A DNA stretch of 9,049 nucleotides, taken from contig CAMZGB010000036.1 in NCBI GenBank assembly GCA_947306285.1, positions 1 to 9,049 of the forward strand, read 5' to 3'. Below are positions 1 through 6,321 of this stretch, piece after piece. The notes below the pieces were generated by a model, which made no database searches, was not told the origin of the DNA, and saw only the letters and a list, made by a program, of their open reading frames with translations. Source of the DNA: an uncultured Lachnospira sp. (GTDB taxonomy: Bacteria; Bacillota; Clostridia; Lachnospirales; Lachnospiraceae). Each line of letters starts with the position of its first letter. Positions within the stretch are counted from its first letter, which is position 1. The position numbers were made by a program, and so were the translations under genes.

Positions 1-2
1 TG

Positions 3-323
3 GCGAGAACATATTATAAAGAATTAATTAGATGGGGCGTAGAGATTTATGAGTATTCGCCGGGCTTCACCCACGCCAAAGTATTTGTGGCAGACGATGA
101 AGTGGCAACAGTAGGTACTTATAATCTTGACTATAGAAGTTTATATTTGCATTTTGAAAACGGATGTTTTATGTATAAATGCAAGTGCATTAAAGATATT
201 GAAGTTGACTTCCAAGAGACAATGGCTCAGTCTAGTAAGGTAACTTTGATGGGTTGTAAAAATAGACCATTGTACTATAAAGCAACCGGAAAAGTGATGA
301 GACTGATTTCACCGATGCTATAA
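3..323 (+). CDS. cls: Cardiolipin synthase, C-terminal fragment (phospholipase D family)
   Basis: This is the 3' end of a gene whose start lies before the window. The open frame runs from position 3 to the TAA at 321-323, about 106 codons. It contains the second HKD motif of the phospholipase D superfamily: His at codon 72-74, Lys two residues later and Asp four residues after that (HAKVFVAD), followed by the usual VGTYNLDYRS stretch with its conserved Gly and Asn. Bacterial cardiolipin synthases use two HKD motifs to join two phosphatidylglycerols into cardiolipin plus glycerol at the cytoplasmic membrane. The C-terminus (RLISPML) resembles the usual Cls ending. An internal GTG at 87 is not the start, because the HKD motif begins upstream of it. 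Another PLD-family phosphatidyltransferase is possible, but Cls is by far the best fit. It is followed by a terminator, so it ends its own unit. Confidence 0.9.
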   Translation, partial: ARTYYKELIRWGVEIYEYSPGFTHAKVFVADDEVATVGTYNLDYRSLYLHFENGCFMYKCKCIKDIEVDFQETMAQSSKVTLMGCKNRPLYYKATGKVMRLISPML

Positions 324-334
324 AAATAAGCTTG

Positions 335-362
335 AAGCCCCTATTAATTTAGGGGCTTTTAT
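335..362 (+). terminator. Rho-independent terminator of the cls unit
   Basis: A perfect 9-bp stem AAGCCCCTA (335-343) and TAGGGGCTT (350-358) closes a 6-base loop and runs into TTTTATT. It sits 11 bases after the cls stop codon and separates that gene from the tyrS promoter. Confidence 0.93.
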
Positions 363-376
363 TATGGGATGCTCAA

Positions 377-405
377 TTGAAAATATACCTATATTTTGTT
401 ATAAT
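377..405 (+). promoter_or_regulatory. Sigma-A type promoter of tyrS-alaS with extended -10
   Basis: The -35 box is TTGAAA (377-382) and the -10 box is TATAAT (400-405), with the ideal 17-base spacer. TG at 397-398 gives an extended -10 (TGtTATAAT). The expected transcript start is near 412, so the leader before the tyrS ATG at 437 is only about 25 bases. That leaves no room for a T-box riboswitch. Confidence 0.9.
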
Positions 406-424
406 TTATGCTTGAATGCGAGAT

Positions 425-430
425 AAGGAG
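425..430 (+). promoter_or_regulatory. Ribosome binding site that fixes the tyrS start
   Basis: AAGGAG lies 6 bases before the ATG at 437. An in-frame ATG at 416 lies upstream of this site and only about 4 bases after the expected transcript start, so 437 is the real start. Confidence 0.88.
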
Positions 431-436
431 AGTATT

Positions 437-1663
437 ATGAATACGTATGACGAATTAAAAGAAAGAGGCCTAATTGCTCAGGTTACAGATGAGCAAACGG
501 TCGCAGATTTGATAAATAAAGGTGAAGCTACTTTTTATATTGGATTTGACCCTACAGCGGACAGTTTACATGTAGGTCATTTTATGGCGCTTTGCCTTAT
601 GAAAAGACTACAAATGGCTGGAAATAAGCCTATAGCGCTTATTGGTGGTGGTACTGCAATGGTTGGAGACCCATCGGGAAAGACAGATATGCGTCAAATG
701 ATGACAAAAGAAACTATCGAGGAAAACGTTGCTGCATTTAAGAAACAGATGAGTAGATTCATTGATTTTGAAGATGACAAAGCTCTTTTGGTTAATAATG
801 CTGACTGGCTATTAGATCTAAATTATGTTGAGTTTTTAAGAGAAGTTGGACCTCATTTCTCAGTTAACAACATGCTTCGTGCAGAGTGTTACAAACAGAG
901 AATGGAAAAAGGCTTAAGTTTCTTAGAGTTTAACTATATGATTATGCAAAGTTACGACTTTTATAAGTTATTCCAGGATTATGGTTGTAATCTACAGTTT
1001 GGTGGAGACGATCAGTGGAGCAACATGCTTGGTGGTACTGAGCTAATCAGGAGAAAGTTGGGCGAAGATGCATCAGCTATGACAATCACTTTGCTTCTCA
1101 ATTCAGAAGGAAAGAAGATGGGTAAAACTGTTTCAGGTGCTGTATGGCTAGATCCTGAAAAGACATCTCCATACGATTTCTACCAGTACTGGAGAAATGT
1201 AGATGATGCTGATGTAATCAAATGTTTGAAGATGTTAACATTTCTACCTCTTGACGAAATTAAAAAGATGGAATCTTGGGAAGGTAGTGAACTTAATAAA
1301 GCAAAAGAAATCTTGGCTTACGAATTGACAAACCTAGTTCATGGCGAAGAGGAAGCGAAGAAAGCTGACGCTGCCGCGAAAGCTATGTTTGCAAACGGTG
1401 GTATTTCTGGAGACATTCCAACTACCACTTATCCAAAAGCCGAGTTAGACGAAGGTAAAGACATCTTAACTTTACTCGTTGATGCAGAACTTGCTAAGTC
1501 GCGAGGTGAAGCAAGAAGATTAGTTCAACAAAACGGCGTATCAGTAAATGGTGAAAAGGTTACTGAGATTGACGCTGCTTTTACAACAGACGATTACAAT
1601 GAAGATGGAGTTATCTTACTTAAGAAGGGTAAGAAAGTTTTCCATCAGATAAAGGGTGAATAA
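437..1663 (+). CDS. tyrS: Tyrosyl-tRNA synthetase
   Basis: Class I aminoacyl-tRNA synthetase that charges tRNA-Tyr with tyrosine using ATP in the cytoplasm. The 408-residue product has the normal length for a bacterial TyrRS. The HIGH-type signature is HVGH at residues 45-48. The KMSKS-type loop is KMGKT at 227-231, followed by SGAVWLDP, the form typical of bacterial TyrRS (often KFGKT). GGDDQWSN, which belongs to the tyrosine and ATP pocket region, is present upstream of the loop. The C-terminus (about 343-408) is an S4-like RNA-binding domain with the AKSRGEARRLV and VSVNGEKV segments, which contacts the tRNA. The start is the ATG at 437, preceded by AAGGAG; an upstream in-frame ATG at 416 is rejected. 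The gene is the first of a pair with alaS, separated by 2 bases. No frameshift or missing motif is seen. Confidence 0.97.
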   Translation: MNTYDELKERGLIAQVTDEQTVADLINKGEATFYIGFDPTADSLHVGHFMALCLMKRLQMAGNKPIALIGGGTAMVGDPSGKTDMRQMMTKETIEENVAAFKKQMSRFIDFEDDKALLVNNADWLLDLNYVEFLREVGPHFSVNNMLRAECYKQRMEKGLSFLEFNYMIMQSYDFYKLFQDYGCNLQFGGDDQWSNMLGGTELIRRKLGEDASAMTITLLLNSEGKKMGKTVSGAVWLDPEKTSPYDFYQYWRNVDDADVIKCLKMLTFLPLDEIKKMESWEGSELNKAKEILAYELTNLVHGEEEAKKADAAAKAMFANGGISGDIPTTTYPKAELDEGKDILTLLVDAELAKSRGEARRLVQQNGVSVNGEKVTEIDAAFTTDDYNEDGVILLKKGKKVFHQIKGE

Positions 1664-1665
1664 TT

Positions 1666-4305
1666 ATGAAACAATATGGTCTAAATGAATTAAGACAAAT
1701 GTTTTTAGATTTCTTTAAGTCTAAAAACCATTTAGTAGTAAAGAGTTATTCTTTGGTTCCAGAGAATGACAATAGTTTGCTACTTATAAATGCTGGTATG
1801 GCACCATTAAAGCCATACTTTACAGGAAAAGAGATTCCACCTAGCACAAGAATGGCATCATGTCAGAAATGTATTAGAACTGGTGATATTGAAAACATCG
1901 GTATTACAGATAGACATGGTACTTTCTTTGAGATGCTTGGAAACTTTTCTTTTGGCGACTACTTCAAGACTGAAGCAATTCATTGGTGCTGGGAGTTCTT
2001 AACTGAGGTTGTTGGATTTGATCCAGATAGACTATATCCATCAGTTTACGAAGAGGACGACGAAGCATTCGCAATTTGGCGTGATGAAATTGGTATCTCT
2101 GAAGATAGAATCTTTAAATTTAATAAAGAAGATAACTTCTGGGAGCACGGCGCAGGACCTTGCGGACCATGTTCTGAAGTTTATTATGATCGTGGCGAGA
2201 AGTATAGTTGTGGAAAACCAGACTGTACTGTAGGTTGTGATTGCGATCGTTATATTGAAGTGTGGAACAATGTGTTTACACAATTCGAAGGCGACGGCAA
2301 AGGAAACTACGTTACACTAGATCAGAAGAACATCGATACTGGTATGGGTCTTGAGAGACTTGCTACAGCAGTTCAGGATGTTGAATCTATCTTTGACGTG
2401 GACACAATCAGAGCGATTAGAGAACATGTTTCAAAGATTTCAGGAAAAGAGTATAAAGATAAACACGAGTGGGATGTTTCAATAAGAATTATTACAGATC
2501 ACATTCGTTCAGCTACATTTATGATTTCAGATGGTATTATTCCATCGAATGAAGGAAGAGGTTATGTACTTAGACGTTTGATTAGACGTGCTTGTCGACA
2601 TGCCAAACTTCTTGGAATTAATGAGGAATTCTTGATTCCTTTGGCGGAGTCAGTTATCAAGTCTTCAAAAGTTGGATACCCAGAACTTGAAGACAAGAAA
2701 AGCATGATCTTTAATGTATTGAAGGAAGAAGAGTCTAAGTTTAACAAGACAATTGATACAGGTCTTCAAAAGCTAAGTGAGCTTTGCGAAAAGATTGAAA
2801 AGAATAATAAAGACACAGTCCGTGGCAAAGATGCATTTATGCTTTACGATACATATGGATTCCCGCTTGAACTTACAATTGAGATTGTAGAGGAAAAGGG
2901 ATATAAAGTTGATATAGATGGTTTTAACGAGGCTATGGAAGTTCAAAGAGAAACTGCTAGACAGGCTCGTAAAGAAACTAACTATATGGGTGCTGATGCC
3001 ACAGTATATGAGAAGTTAGACACATCTTTGAAATCAATTTTCGTTGGTTATGAATTGTTAGAGAATGAATCTAAAATTACAGCACTCACTTCTGAGACTG
3101 ATATTGTTTACGAGTTAAACGAAGGTGACGTTGGAACAATTATAGTTGAAGAGACACCTTTCTACGCTACAATGGGTGGACAGAAAGGTGACATGGGAAC
3201 AATAACAACTGAAAATGGTGAGTTCGAAGTGACAGAAACTATAAAACTTCCTGGAGAAAAGGCTGGCCATGTTGGTAAGGTTGTTTCTGGTACCGTTAAA
3301 GTTGGAGATTTTGCAAAACTAAAAGTTGATGCAATTAATAGAAATTCAACTGCTAAAAACCATAGTGCAACTCACTTATTACAGAAGGCTTTGAAATTGA
3401 TTCTAGGAGATCATGTTGAACAGGCTGGTTCTTATGTTGATGGCTCAAGACTTCGTTTTGACTTTAACCATTACCAAGCTATGACTCCAGAAGAAATTTC
3501 AAAAGTTGAAAATATAGTTAATGAACAAATTGTTCGTGGCCTTAATGTAATTACTAGTGAGATGAGTATGGAAGAAGCAAAAGAGACTGGCGCAACAGCA
3601 TTGTTTGGCGAAAAGTACGGCAAGACTGTTCGCGTTGTTGCTATGGGTGATTTCTCAATTGAACTTTGTGGTGGTACACATGTTTCTAATACAAATATTA
3701 TTTCTTCATTCAAAATTGTATCTGAGACAGGTATTGCTTCAGGTGTAAGAAGAATTGAAGCTTTAACATCAACTGGATTGATGGATTATTATAAAGATTT
3801 AGAAAATACATTGAACGAAGCTGCTAAAGAAGCAAAGACAACAACTAACGATTTAGTTGCAAAGATTATTTCAATGAATGAAGAGATTAAGGCTGTTGAG
3901 AGCGAGAACGAGAAGTTGAAAGCTAAGATGGCTTCAGATTCTGTTGGCGATGCTTTATCTGATGTTGTTGAAGTATCTGATGTTAAACTATTAGCTAAAA
4001 AACTAGAGAACATAGACATGAATGAACTCAGAAACCTAAGTGATTCATTGAAAGAGCAGCTAGGTGAAGGTGTGATTGTTCTTGTTTCGTCAATGGATGA
4101 TAAAGCGAATATGGTTATAACTGCAACGGACTCTGCTATAGATGCAGGTGCACATGCTGGTAATATGATTAAAGAACTTGCAAGTCTTATTGGCGGTGGC
4201 GGCGGTGGTCGTCCAAATATGGCCCAGGCTGGTGGTAAGAATCCAGCTGGAGCTGATGATGTAGTTGAAAAGGCTGCAGAAGTTTTGGAAAATCAGATCA
4301 AATAA
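1666..4305 (+). CDS. alaS: Alanyl-tRNA synthetase
   Basis: Class II synthetase that charges tRNA-Ala with alanine and clears mischarged Ser- or Gly-tRNA-Ala. At 879 residues it is full length. The N-terminal catalytic domain holds GMAPLKPYF, the CIRTGDIENIG segment with Arg71, and a motif 3 GMGLERLA at 226-233. The editing domain has the zinc-site pattern HSATH (566-570) and CGGTH (668-672), as in the well-studied E. coli enzyme. The C-terminus has an acidic helical, probably coiled-coil stretch (about 740-790) and the C-Ala domain with a six-glycine run at 843-848 followed by RPN. A cysteine cluster at 182, 187, 191 and 193 replaces the loop seen in bacilli. The ATG is 2 bases after the tyrS stop; the best SD is AAAGG at 1651-1655, inside the tyrS end, so translation is probably coupled. 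No terminator is seen after it. Confidence 0.98.
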   Translation: MKQYGLNELRQMFLDFFKSKNHLVVKSYSLVPENDNSLLLINAGMAPLKPYFTGKEIPPSTRMASCQKCIRTGDIENIGITDRHGTFFEMLGNFSFGDYFKTEAIHWCWEFLTEVVGFDPDRLYPSVYEEDDEAFAIWRDEIGISEDRIFKFNKEDNFWEHGAGPCGPCSEVYYDRGEKYSCGKPDCTVGCDCDRYIEVWNNVFTQFEGDGKGNYVTLDQKNIDTGMGLERLATAVQDVESIFDVDTIRAIREHVSKISGKEYKDKHEWDVSIRIITDHIRSATFMISDGIIPSNEGRGYVLRRLIRRACRHAKLLGINEEFLIPLAESVIKSSKVGYPELEDKKSMIFNVLKEEESKFNKTIDTGLQKLSELCEKIEKNNKDTVRGKDAFMLYDTYGFPLELTIEIVEEKGYKVDIDGFNEAMEVQRETARQARKETNYMGADATVYEKLDTSLKSIFVGYELLENESKITALTSETDIVYELNEGDVGTIIVEETPFYATMGGQKGDMGTITTENGEFEVTETIKLPGEKAGHVGKVVSGTVKVGDFAKLKVDAINRNSTAKNHSATHLLQKALKLILGDHVEQAGSYVDGSRLRFDFNHYQAMTPEEISKVENIVNEQIVRGLNVITSEMSMEEAKETGATALFGEKYGKTVRVVAMGDFSIELCGGTHVSNTNIISSFKIVSETGIASGVRRIEALTSTGLMDYYKDLENTLNEAAKEAKTTTNDLVAKIISMNEEIKAVESENEKLKAKMASDSVGDALSDVVEVSDVKLLAKKLENIDMNELRNLSDSLKEQLGEGVIVLVSSMDDKANMVITATDSAIDAGAHAGNMIKELASLIGGGGGGRPNMAQAGGKNPAGADDVVEKAAEVLENQIK

Positions 4306-4329
4306 TCATTTAACTCTTTTTGATTTTAT

Positions 4330-4348
4330 ACTGTGTGAGAGTCACAGT
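4330..4348 (+). repeat. Short inverted repeat upstream of the YbjQ-family gene
   Basis: ACTGTG (4330-4335) and CACAGT (4343-4348) form a perfect 6-bp inverted repeat around 7 bases. It is not followed by a T run, so it is not an ordinary terminator of alaS. Its left arm overlaps TATACT (4327-4332), a possible -10 box, though no good -35 or TGn is found at the right distance. It could be a small operator, an mRNA hairpin or chance. Confidence 0.35.
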
Positions 4349-4368
4349 TAAAATAAATAATTTTATAT

Positions 4369-4374
4369 AGGAGG
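4369..4374 (+). promoter_or_regulatory. Strong ribosome binding site of the YbjQ-family gene
   Basis: A consensus AGGAGG lies 7 bases before the ATG at 4382. This suggests efficient independent translation, whether or not the mRNA is shared with alaS. Confidence 0.85.
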
Positions 4375-4381
4375 ACACACA

Positions 4382-4693
4382 ATGATTTTAGCTACAACTT
4401 ATGAAGTACCAGGAAAAGAATTTGAAATTGTTGGATTGGTAAACGGAAACACTGTTCAGTCTAAAAATGCTTTTAAAGATTTGGGTGCTGGCTTAAAGAG
4501 TATTATTGGTGGTGAAGTTGGTTCTTACATGAAGATGATTTCTGAAGCTAGAGAAACTGCTACTCAGAGAATGGTCGAGATGGCTGAAGGAATGGGCGCA
4601 GACGCAATTGTTGGCATTCGTTATGGTTCATCAAGTATCATGGAGGGTGCATCAGAACTTTTCGCATATGGTACGGCTGTAAAATTTAAATAA
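4382..4693 (+). CDS. YbjQ/UPF0145 family small protein
   Basis: This 103-residue protein matches the YbjQ/UPF0145 family (Pfam PF01906, labelled a putative heavy-metal-binding domain) in length and pattern. The marks are an N-terminal EIVGLVNGNTV strand segment, a central GGEVGSYMKMISEAR helix with TQRMVEMAEGMGADAIVGI leading to a core strand (MGADAIVGIRY ends at residue 81), and a C-terminal SELFAYGTAVKF strand. The family is described as small oligomeric alpha/beta proteins; its physiological role is not established. There are no cysteines or histidines in this copy, which argues against classical metal ligation here. It has a perfect SD and is closed by a strong terminator. It sits 76 bases after alaS with no terminator between, so it may be a third gene of that unit or have its own weak promoter. 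Confidence 0.9.
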   Translation: MILATTYEVPGKEFEIVGLVNGNTVQSKNAFKDLGAGLKSIIGGEVGSYMKMISEARETATQRMVEMAEGMGADAIVGIRYGSSSIMEGASELFAYGTAVKFK

Positions 4694-4698
4694 GAATT

Positions 4699-4728
4699 AA
4701 AGGATGGTTTATACACCATCCTTTTTTT
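4699..4728 (+). terminator. Rho-independent terminator after the YbjQ-family gene
   Basis: A 10-bp perfect stem AAAGGATGGT (4699-4708) and ACCATCCTTT (4715-4724) encloses a 6-base loop, and the T run continues to 4728. It separates the tyrS-alaS-ybjQ region from the secreted-protein gene. Confidence 0.94.
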
Positions 4729-4729
4729 A

Positions 4730-4738
4730 TGATATAAT
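4730..4738 (+). promoter_or_regulatory. Extended -10 promoter of the secreted-protein gene
   Basis: TGaTATAAT is a full extended -10 element placed 2 bases after the T run of the preceding terminator. The -35 position at a 17-base spacing (4710-4715, TATACA) is poor and lies in the terminator hairpin, so the promoter seems to depend on the extended -10. The leader before the ATG at 4769 would be about 25 bases. Confidence 0.7.
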
Positions 4739-4755
4739 TATTCTAGCAAATTTGT

Positions 4756-4760
4756 GGAGG
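4756..4760 (+). promoter_or_regulatory. Ribosome binding site that fixes the start at 4769
   Basis: GGAGG lies 8 bases before the ATG at 4769. A GTG at 4754 opens the same frame but overlaps this SD, so it is not used; starting at 4769 also gives a clean signal peptide (MKKIISF...). Confidence 0.85.
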
Positions 4761-4768
4761 ATAAAAAT

Positions 4769-5914
4769 ATGAAAAAAATTATATCGTTTATATTAACAAT
4801 AGCTTTAGTGACGACTTGCTTTATTGGATATGACTCAAAATCTGTTAAAGCTGAATCTAAAGAGTTTAATTTGACTTTTGGAAAGCAGATTACAGCTAAG
4901 TTTGAAGGGACATATCAAAGTGAGAATTTTCATGGTTATAAGTTCAACCTTGGAAGTAATGCAAATATAAAAGTAGTTATTTCTTCAAAGAGTGGAAGCG
5001 TGAGATGGGGAATTGCTACTGAGAAAAAAGCATATCAACCATATACATATGCGCCAAGTGATACAACTGTATATCTACCAAAGGGAACTGGATATTATCT
5101 ACTTTTAAATGGAACAGGAGAATATACTTTTAAAGTTACTTACGTAGGTGCTAGTAAAGTTAGATTTCCAAAATCGTCTGGTAGATTTTCAGATGTATAT
5201 AGTGTATCAATACCATTTACATATACTGGAACTTATGACTACGCAAATAGCCATCTTAGAATGAAGAACAGTACACCTAAAATGGCTAGCGCATCTATGT
5301 CTCTTTACTCTGACAATACTGGAAAAGTATATGTATATCCTAAAAGATATGGAAAGACAGTTATTAGTTTGACTATGGCTGGTGGTAATACAGCAAAATA
5401 TACTTTACACATTACTAGAGGATATTGGTATATTGCAAAAGGATGTAAGAAAAAAGCTCCAAAACCTGTTGGAGTAAAAAAACCAAAATGGTCTAGTTCG
5501 AAGAAGAAAAAAGTAAGCATAAAGAAAAAATCAGGAAAGATTAAGGCTAAAAAAGGCGGAAGAGTTACTCTTACTGCTAAAAAGGGTAAAGTAAAATATA
5601 GACTTAAAACAGTTGTAACTGACTACAAAAAATTAGCTAGAAGAGCATACAAAGAGATACGCGATTCTGTAAATAACCCTGATAAACTTAAGATTTACTC
5701 CGCATGTAGAGGTTATGCAAAAGTAAGAACCGATGCTCCAAGAATACCAGTTGTTTACTTTGATTTTGGTAGTACAAATTATTATGGAGCAATGATCAGA
5801 ACAAAACTTGTGGCTTATTATGATGATGTTATGACTGTTAGATCATATACAGTTGCAAATTCAAATTCTGTTTATAAAAAGAAAACGATGAAGAAAAAGT
5901 ACTATAAAAAATAG
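4769..5914 (+). CDS. Secreted lysine/tyrosine-rich protein with Ig-like region, function unknown
   Basis: I cannot name this gene. The 381-residue product begins with a Sec signal peptide: KK, a hydrophobic core to about residue 20, and a likely signal peptidase I cut after VKA at 28. Residues 29-128 form a beta-rich region resembling a PPC-type sandwich (FNLTFGKQITAKFEG, TYLPKG-like and GEYTFKVTY segments). Residues 130-220 look like a second beta domain, ending YTLHITRGYW. Residues 222-283 are very lysine-rich, with a PKWSSS...VSIKKKSGKIKAKKGG...VTLTAKKG pattern reminiscent of a bacterial Ig-like (Big_2) repeat. The end (285-381) opens with a helix and holds VYFDFGSTNYYGAMIRTK, a pattern I associate with C-terminal domains of other secreted clostridial proteins. 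The mature form has only two cysteines (226 and 313), which could pair. It is probably exported and positively charged, so it may bind wall polymers; that is inference. It stands alone between terminator and promoter signals. Confidence 0.85.
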   Translation: MKKIISFILTIALVTTCFIGYDSKSVKAESKEFNLTFGKQITAKFEGTYQSENFHGYKFNLGSNANIKVVISSKSGSVRWGIATEKKAYQPYTYAPSDTTVYLPKGTGYYLLLNGTGEYTFKVTYVGASKVRFPKSSGRFSDVYSVSIPFTYTGTYDYANSHLRMKNSTPKMASASMSLYSDNTGKVYVYPKRYGKTVISLTMAGGNTAKYTLHITRGYWYIAKGCKKKAPKPVGVKKPKWSSSKKKKVSIKKKSGKIKAKKGGRVTLTAKKGKVKYRLKTVVTDYKKLARRAYKEIRDSVNNPDKLKIYSACRGYAKVRTDAPRIPVVYFDFGSTNYYGAMIRTKLVAYYDDVMTVRSYTVANSNSVYKKKTMKKKYYKK

Positions 5915-5939
5915 GTGGTTTTTCCATCTAATTTCTTCT
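5912..5939 (+). terminator. Weak candidate terminator after the secreted-protein gene
   Basis: TAGGTGG (5912-5918) and CCATCTA (5924-5930) form a 7-bp stem with one G-T pair and a TTTTT loop, followed by the T-rich stretch ATTTCTTCTT. The stem overlaps the stop codon. It is weaker than the other terminators here, and some transcripts may read through into rpsU. Confidence 0.45.
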
Positions 5940-5966
5940 TGACGAGGTAACAAATTATGATATAAT
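5939..5966 (+). promoter_or_regulatory. Strong sigma-A type promoter of rpsU
   Basis: The -35 box is TTGACG (5939-5944) and the -10 is TATAAT (5961-5966) with a 16-base spacer; TG at 5958-5959 adds an extended -10. The expected transcript start is about 5973, leaving a leader of about 60 bases. Confidence 0.9.
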
Positions 5967-5971
5967 AACTC

Positions 5972-6003
5972 TTGTGTTTTTACACAATACCTACAGTTTT
6001 AGG
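5972..6003 (+). promoter_or_regulatory. Leader hairpins in the rpsU mRNA
   Basis: TTGTGT (5972-5977) and ACACAA (5982-5987) form a 6-bp stem with a TTTT loop, right at the expected 5' end of the message. CCTA (5990-5993) and TAGG (6000-6003) can form a second small stem. The first may protect the mRNA end or serve in control of bS21; no known ribosomal-protein leader motif is recognised, so the role is open. Confidence 0.35.
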
Positions 6004-6032
6004 AATCTAAAATTGAAGGGAGGGTAGAAGAA

Positions 6033-6206
6033 ATGTCAACAGTTATAGTTAAAGATGGAGAATCAATTGATAGCGCTTTAAGACGTTTTAAGAGAAACGT
6101 TGCTAAGGCTGGTATCCAACAGGAGATTCGTAAGCGTGAGCATTACGAAAAGCCTAGCGTTAAACGTAAAAAGAAATCAGAAGCGGCTAGAAAGCGCAAA
6201 TATTAA
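6033..6206 (+). CDS. rpsU: Small ribosomal subunit protein bS21
   Basis: This short gene encodes a 57-residue, very basic protein that matches bS21 along its whole length: VIVKDGESIDSALRRFKR at the N-terminus, then KAGIQQEIRKREHYEKPS, and a lysine/arginine tail ending KSEAARKRKY. bS21 binds the platform of the 30S subunit near the 3' end of 16S rRNA and helps initiation. The ATG at 6033 is preceded by AAGGGAGGG (6016-6024), 8 bases upstream. It has its own strong promoter and its own strong terminator, so it is made as a single-gene message. In bacilli rpsU is usually followed by yqeY and lies upstream of phoH; here yqeY is absent but phoH is still the next gene. Confidence 0.97.
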   Translation: MSTVIVKDGESIDSALRRFKRNVAKAGIQQEIRKREHYEKPSVKRKKKSEAARKRKY

Positions 6207-6208
6207 TA

Positions 6209-6243
6209 AAAAAAGCAGAAATATTTATTATTTCTGCTTTTTT
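6209..6243 (+). terminator. Strong terminator of rpsU
   Basis: A perfect 15-bp stem (6209-6223 with 6229-6243), core GCAGAAATA / TATTTCTGC, closes a 5-base loop. It has an A run on the left and a T run on the right, so it could also work in the other direction, although no minus-strand gene is seen here. Confidence 0.95.
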
Positions 6244-6279
6244 AGTGCAAAATTTTACTAAAATACACAATTTTTAGTG
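6239..6279 (+). repeat. Direct repeat TTTTTAGTG in the rpsU-phoH gap
   Basis: The 9-mer TTTTTAGTG occurs at 6239-6247 and 6271-6279, 32 bases apart start to start. An inverted copy of its core, ACTAAAA, lies between them at 6257-6263. The gap is very AT-rich and the first copy overlaps the terminator T run, so chance is a serious alternative. Confidence 0.3.
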
Positions 6280-6297
6280 TTTTTAGGTATAAAAAAC

Positions 6298-6321
6298 TAC
6301 CATATATTGTATTTTATGGTA
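6298..6321 (+). repeat. Inverted repeat overlapping the phoH promoter (possible operator)
   Basis: TACCATA (6298-6304) and TATGGTA (6315-6321) are perfect 7-bp inverted arms around 10 bases. The right arm covers the TGG and the first bases of the extended -10, and the left arm covers the -35 position, where no good -35 box is present. This placement is what a repressor or activator site would have. The factor is unknown. Confidence 0.5.

Noticed and set aside
416..436. Upstream in-frame ATG for tyrS, adding 7 residues
   Set aside because: It precedes the AAGGAG site, has no RBS of its own and lies about 4 bases after the expected transcript start; the ATG at 437 has ideal spacing.
200..436. 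T-box riboswitch before tyrS
   Set aside because: No T-box-like string is seen, the promoter is only about 25 bases before the RBS region, and the hairpin at 335-358 is a simple terminator directly after cls.
2009..2233. Second-frame open frame on the + strand inside alaS
   Set aside because: It lies wholly inside the AlaRS catalytic domain in another frame, with no start signal or recognisable product.
2041..2283. Minus-strand open frame inside alaS, and others at 2562-2747, 3471-3713, 3789-4019
   Set aside because: They are shadows of a conserved, full-length AlaRS gene, with no RBS and no recognisable protein.
4330..4348. Terminator for alaS
   Set aside because: The stem is only 6 bp, the loop is 7 bases and no T run follows.
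4754..4768. GTG start for the secreted protein, adding MEDKN
   Set aside because: The GTG overlaps the GGAGG that serves the ATG at 4769, and the added acidic residues spoil the signal peptide.
4769..4830. Lipoprotein signal (VTTC at residues 14-17) in the secreted protein
   Set aside because: The residue before Cys is Thr, not Gly, Ala or Ser, and a good signal peptidase I site (VKA) lies at 26-28.
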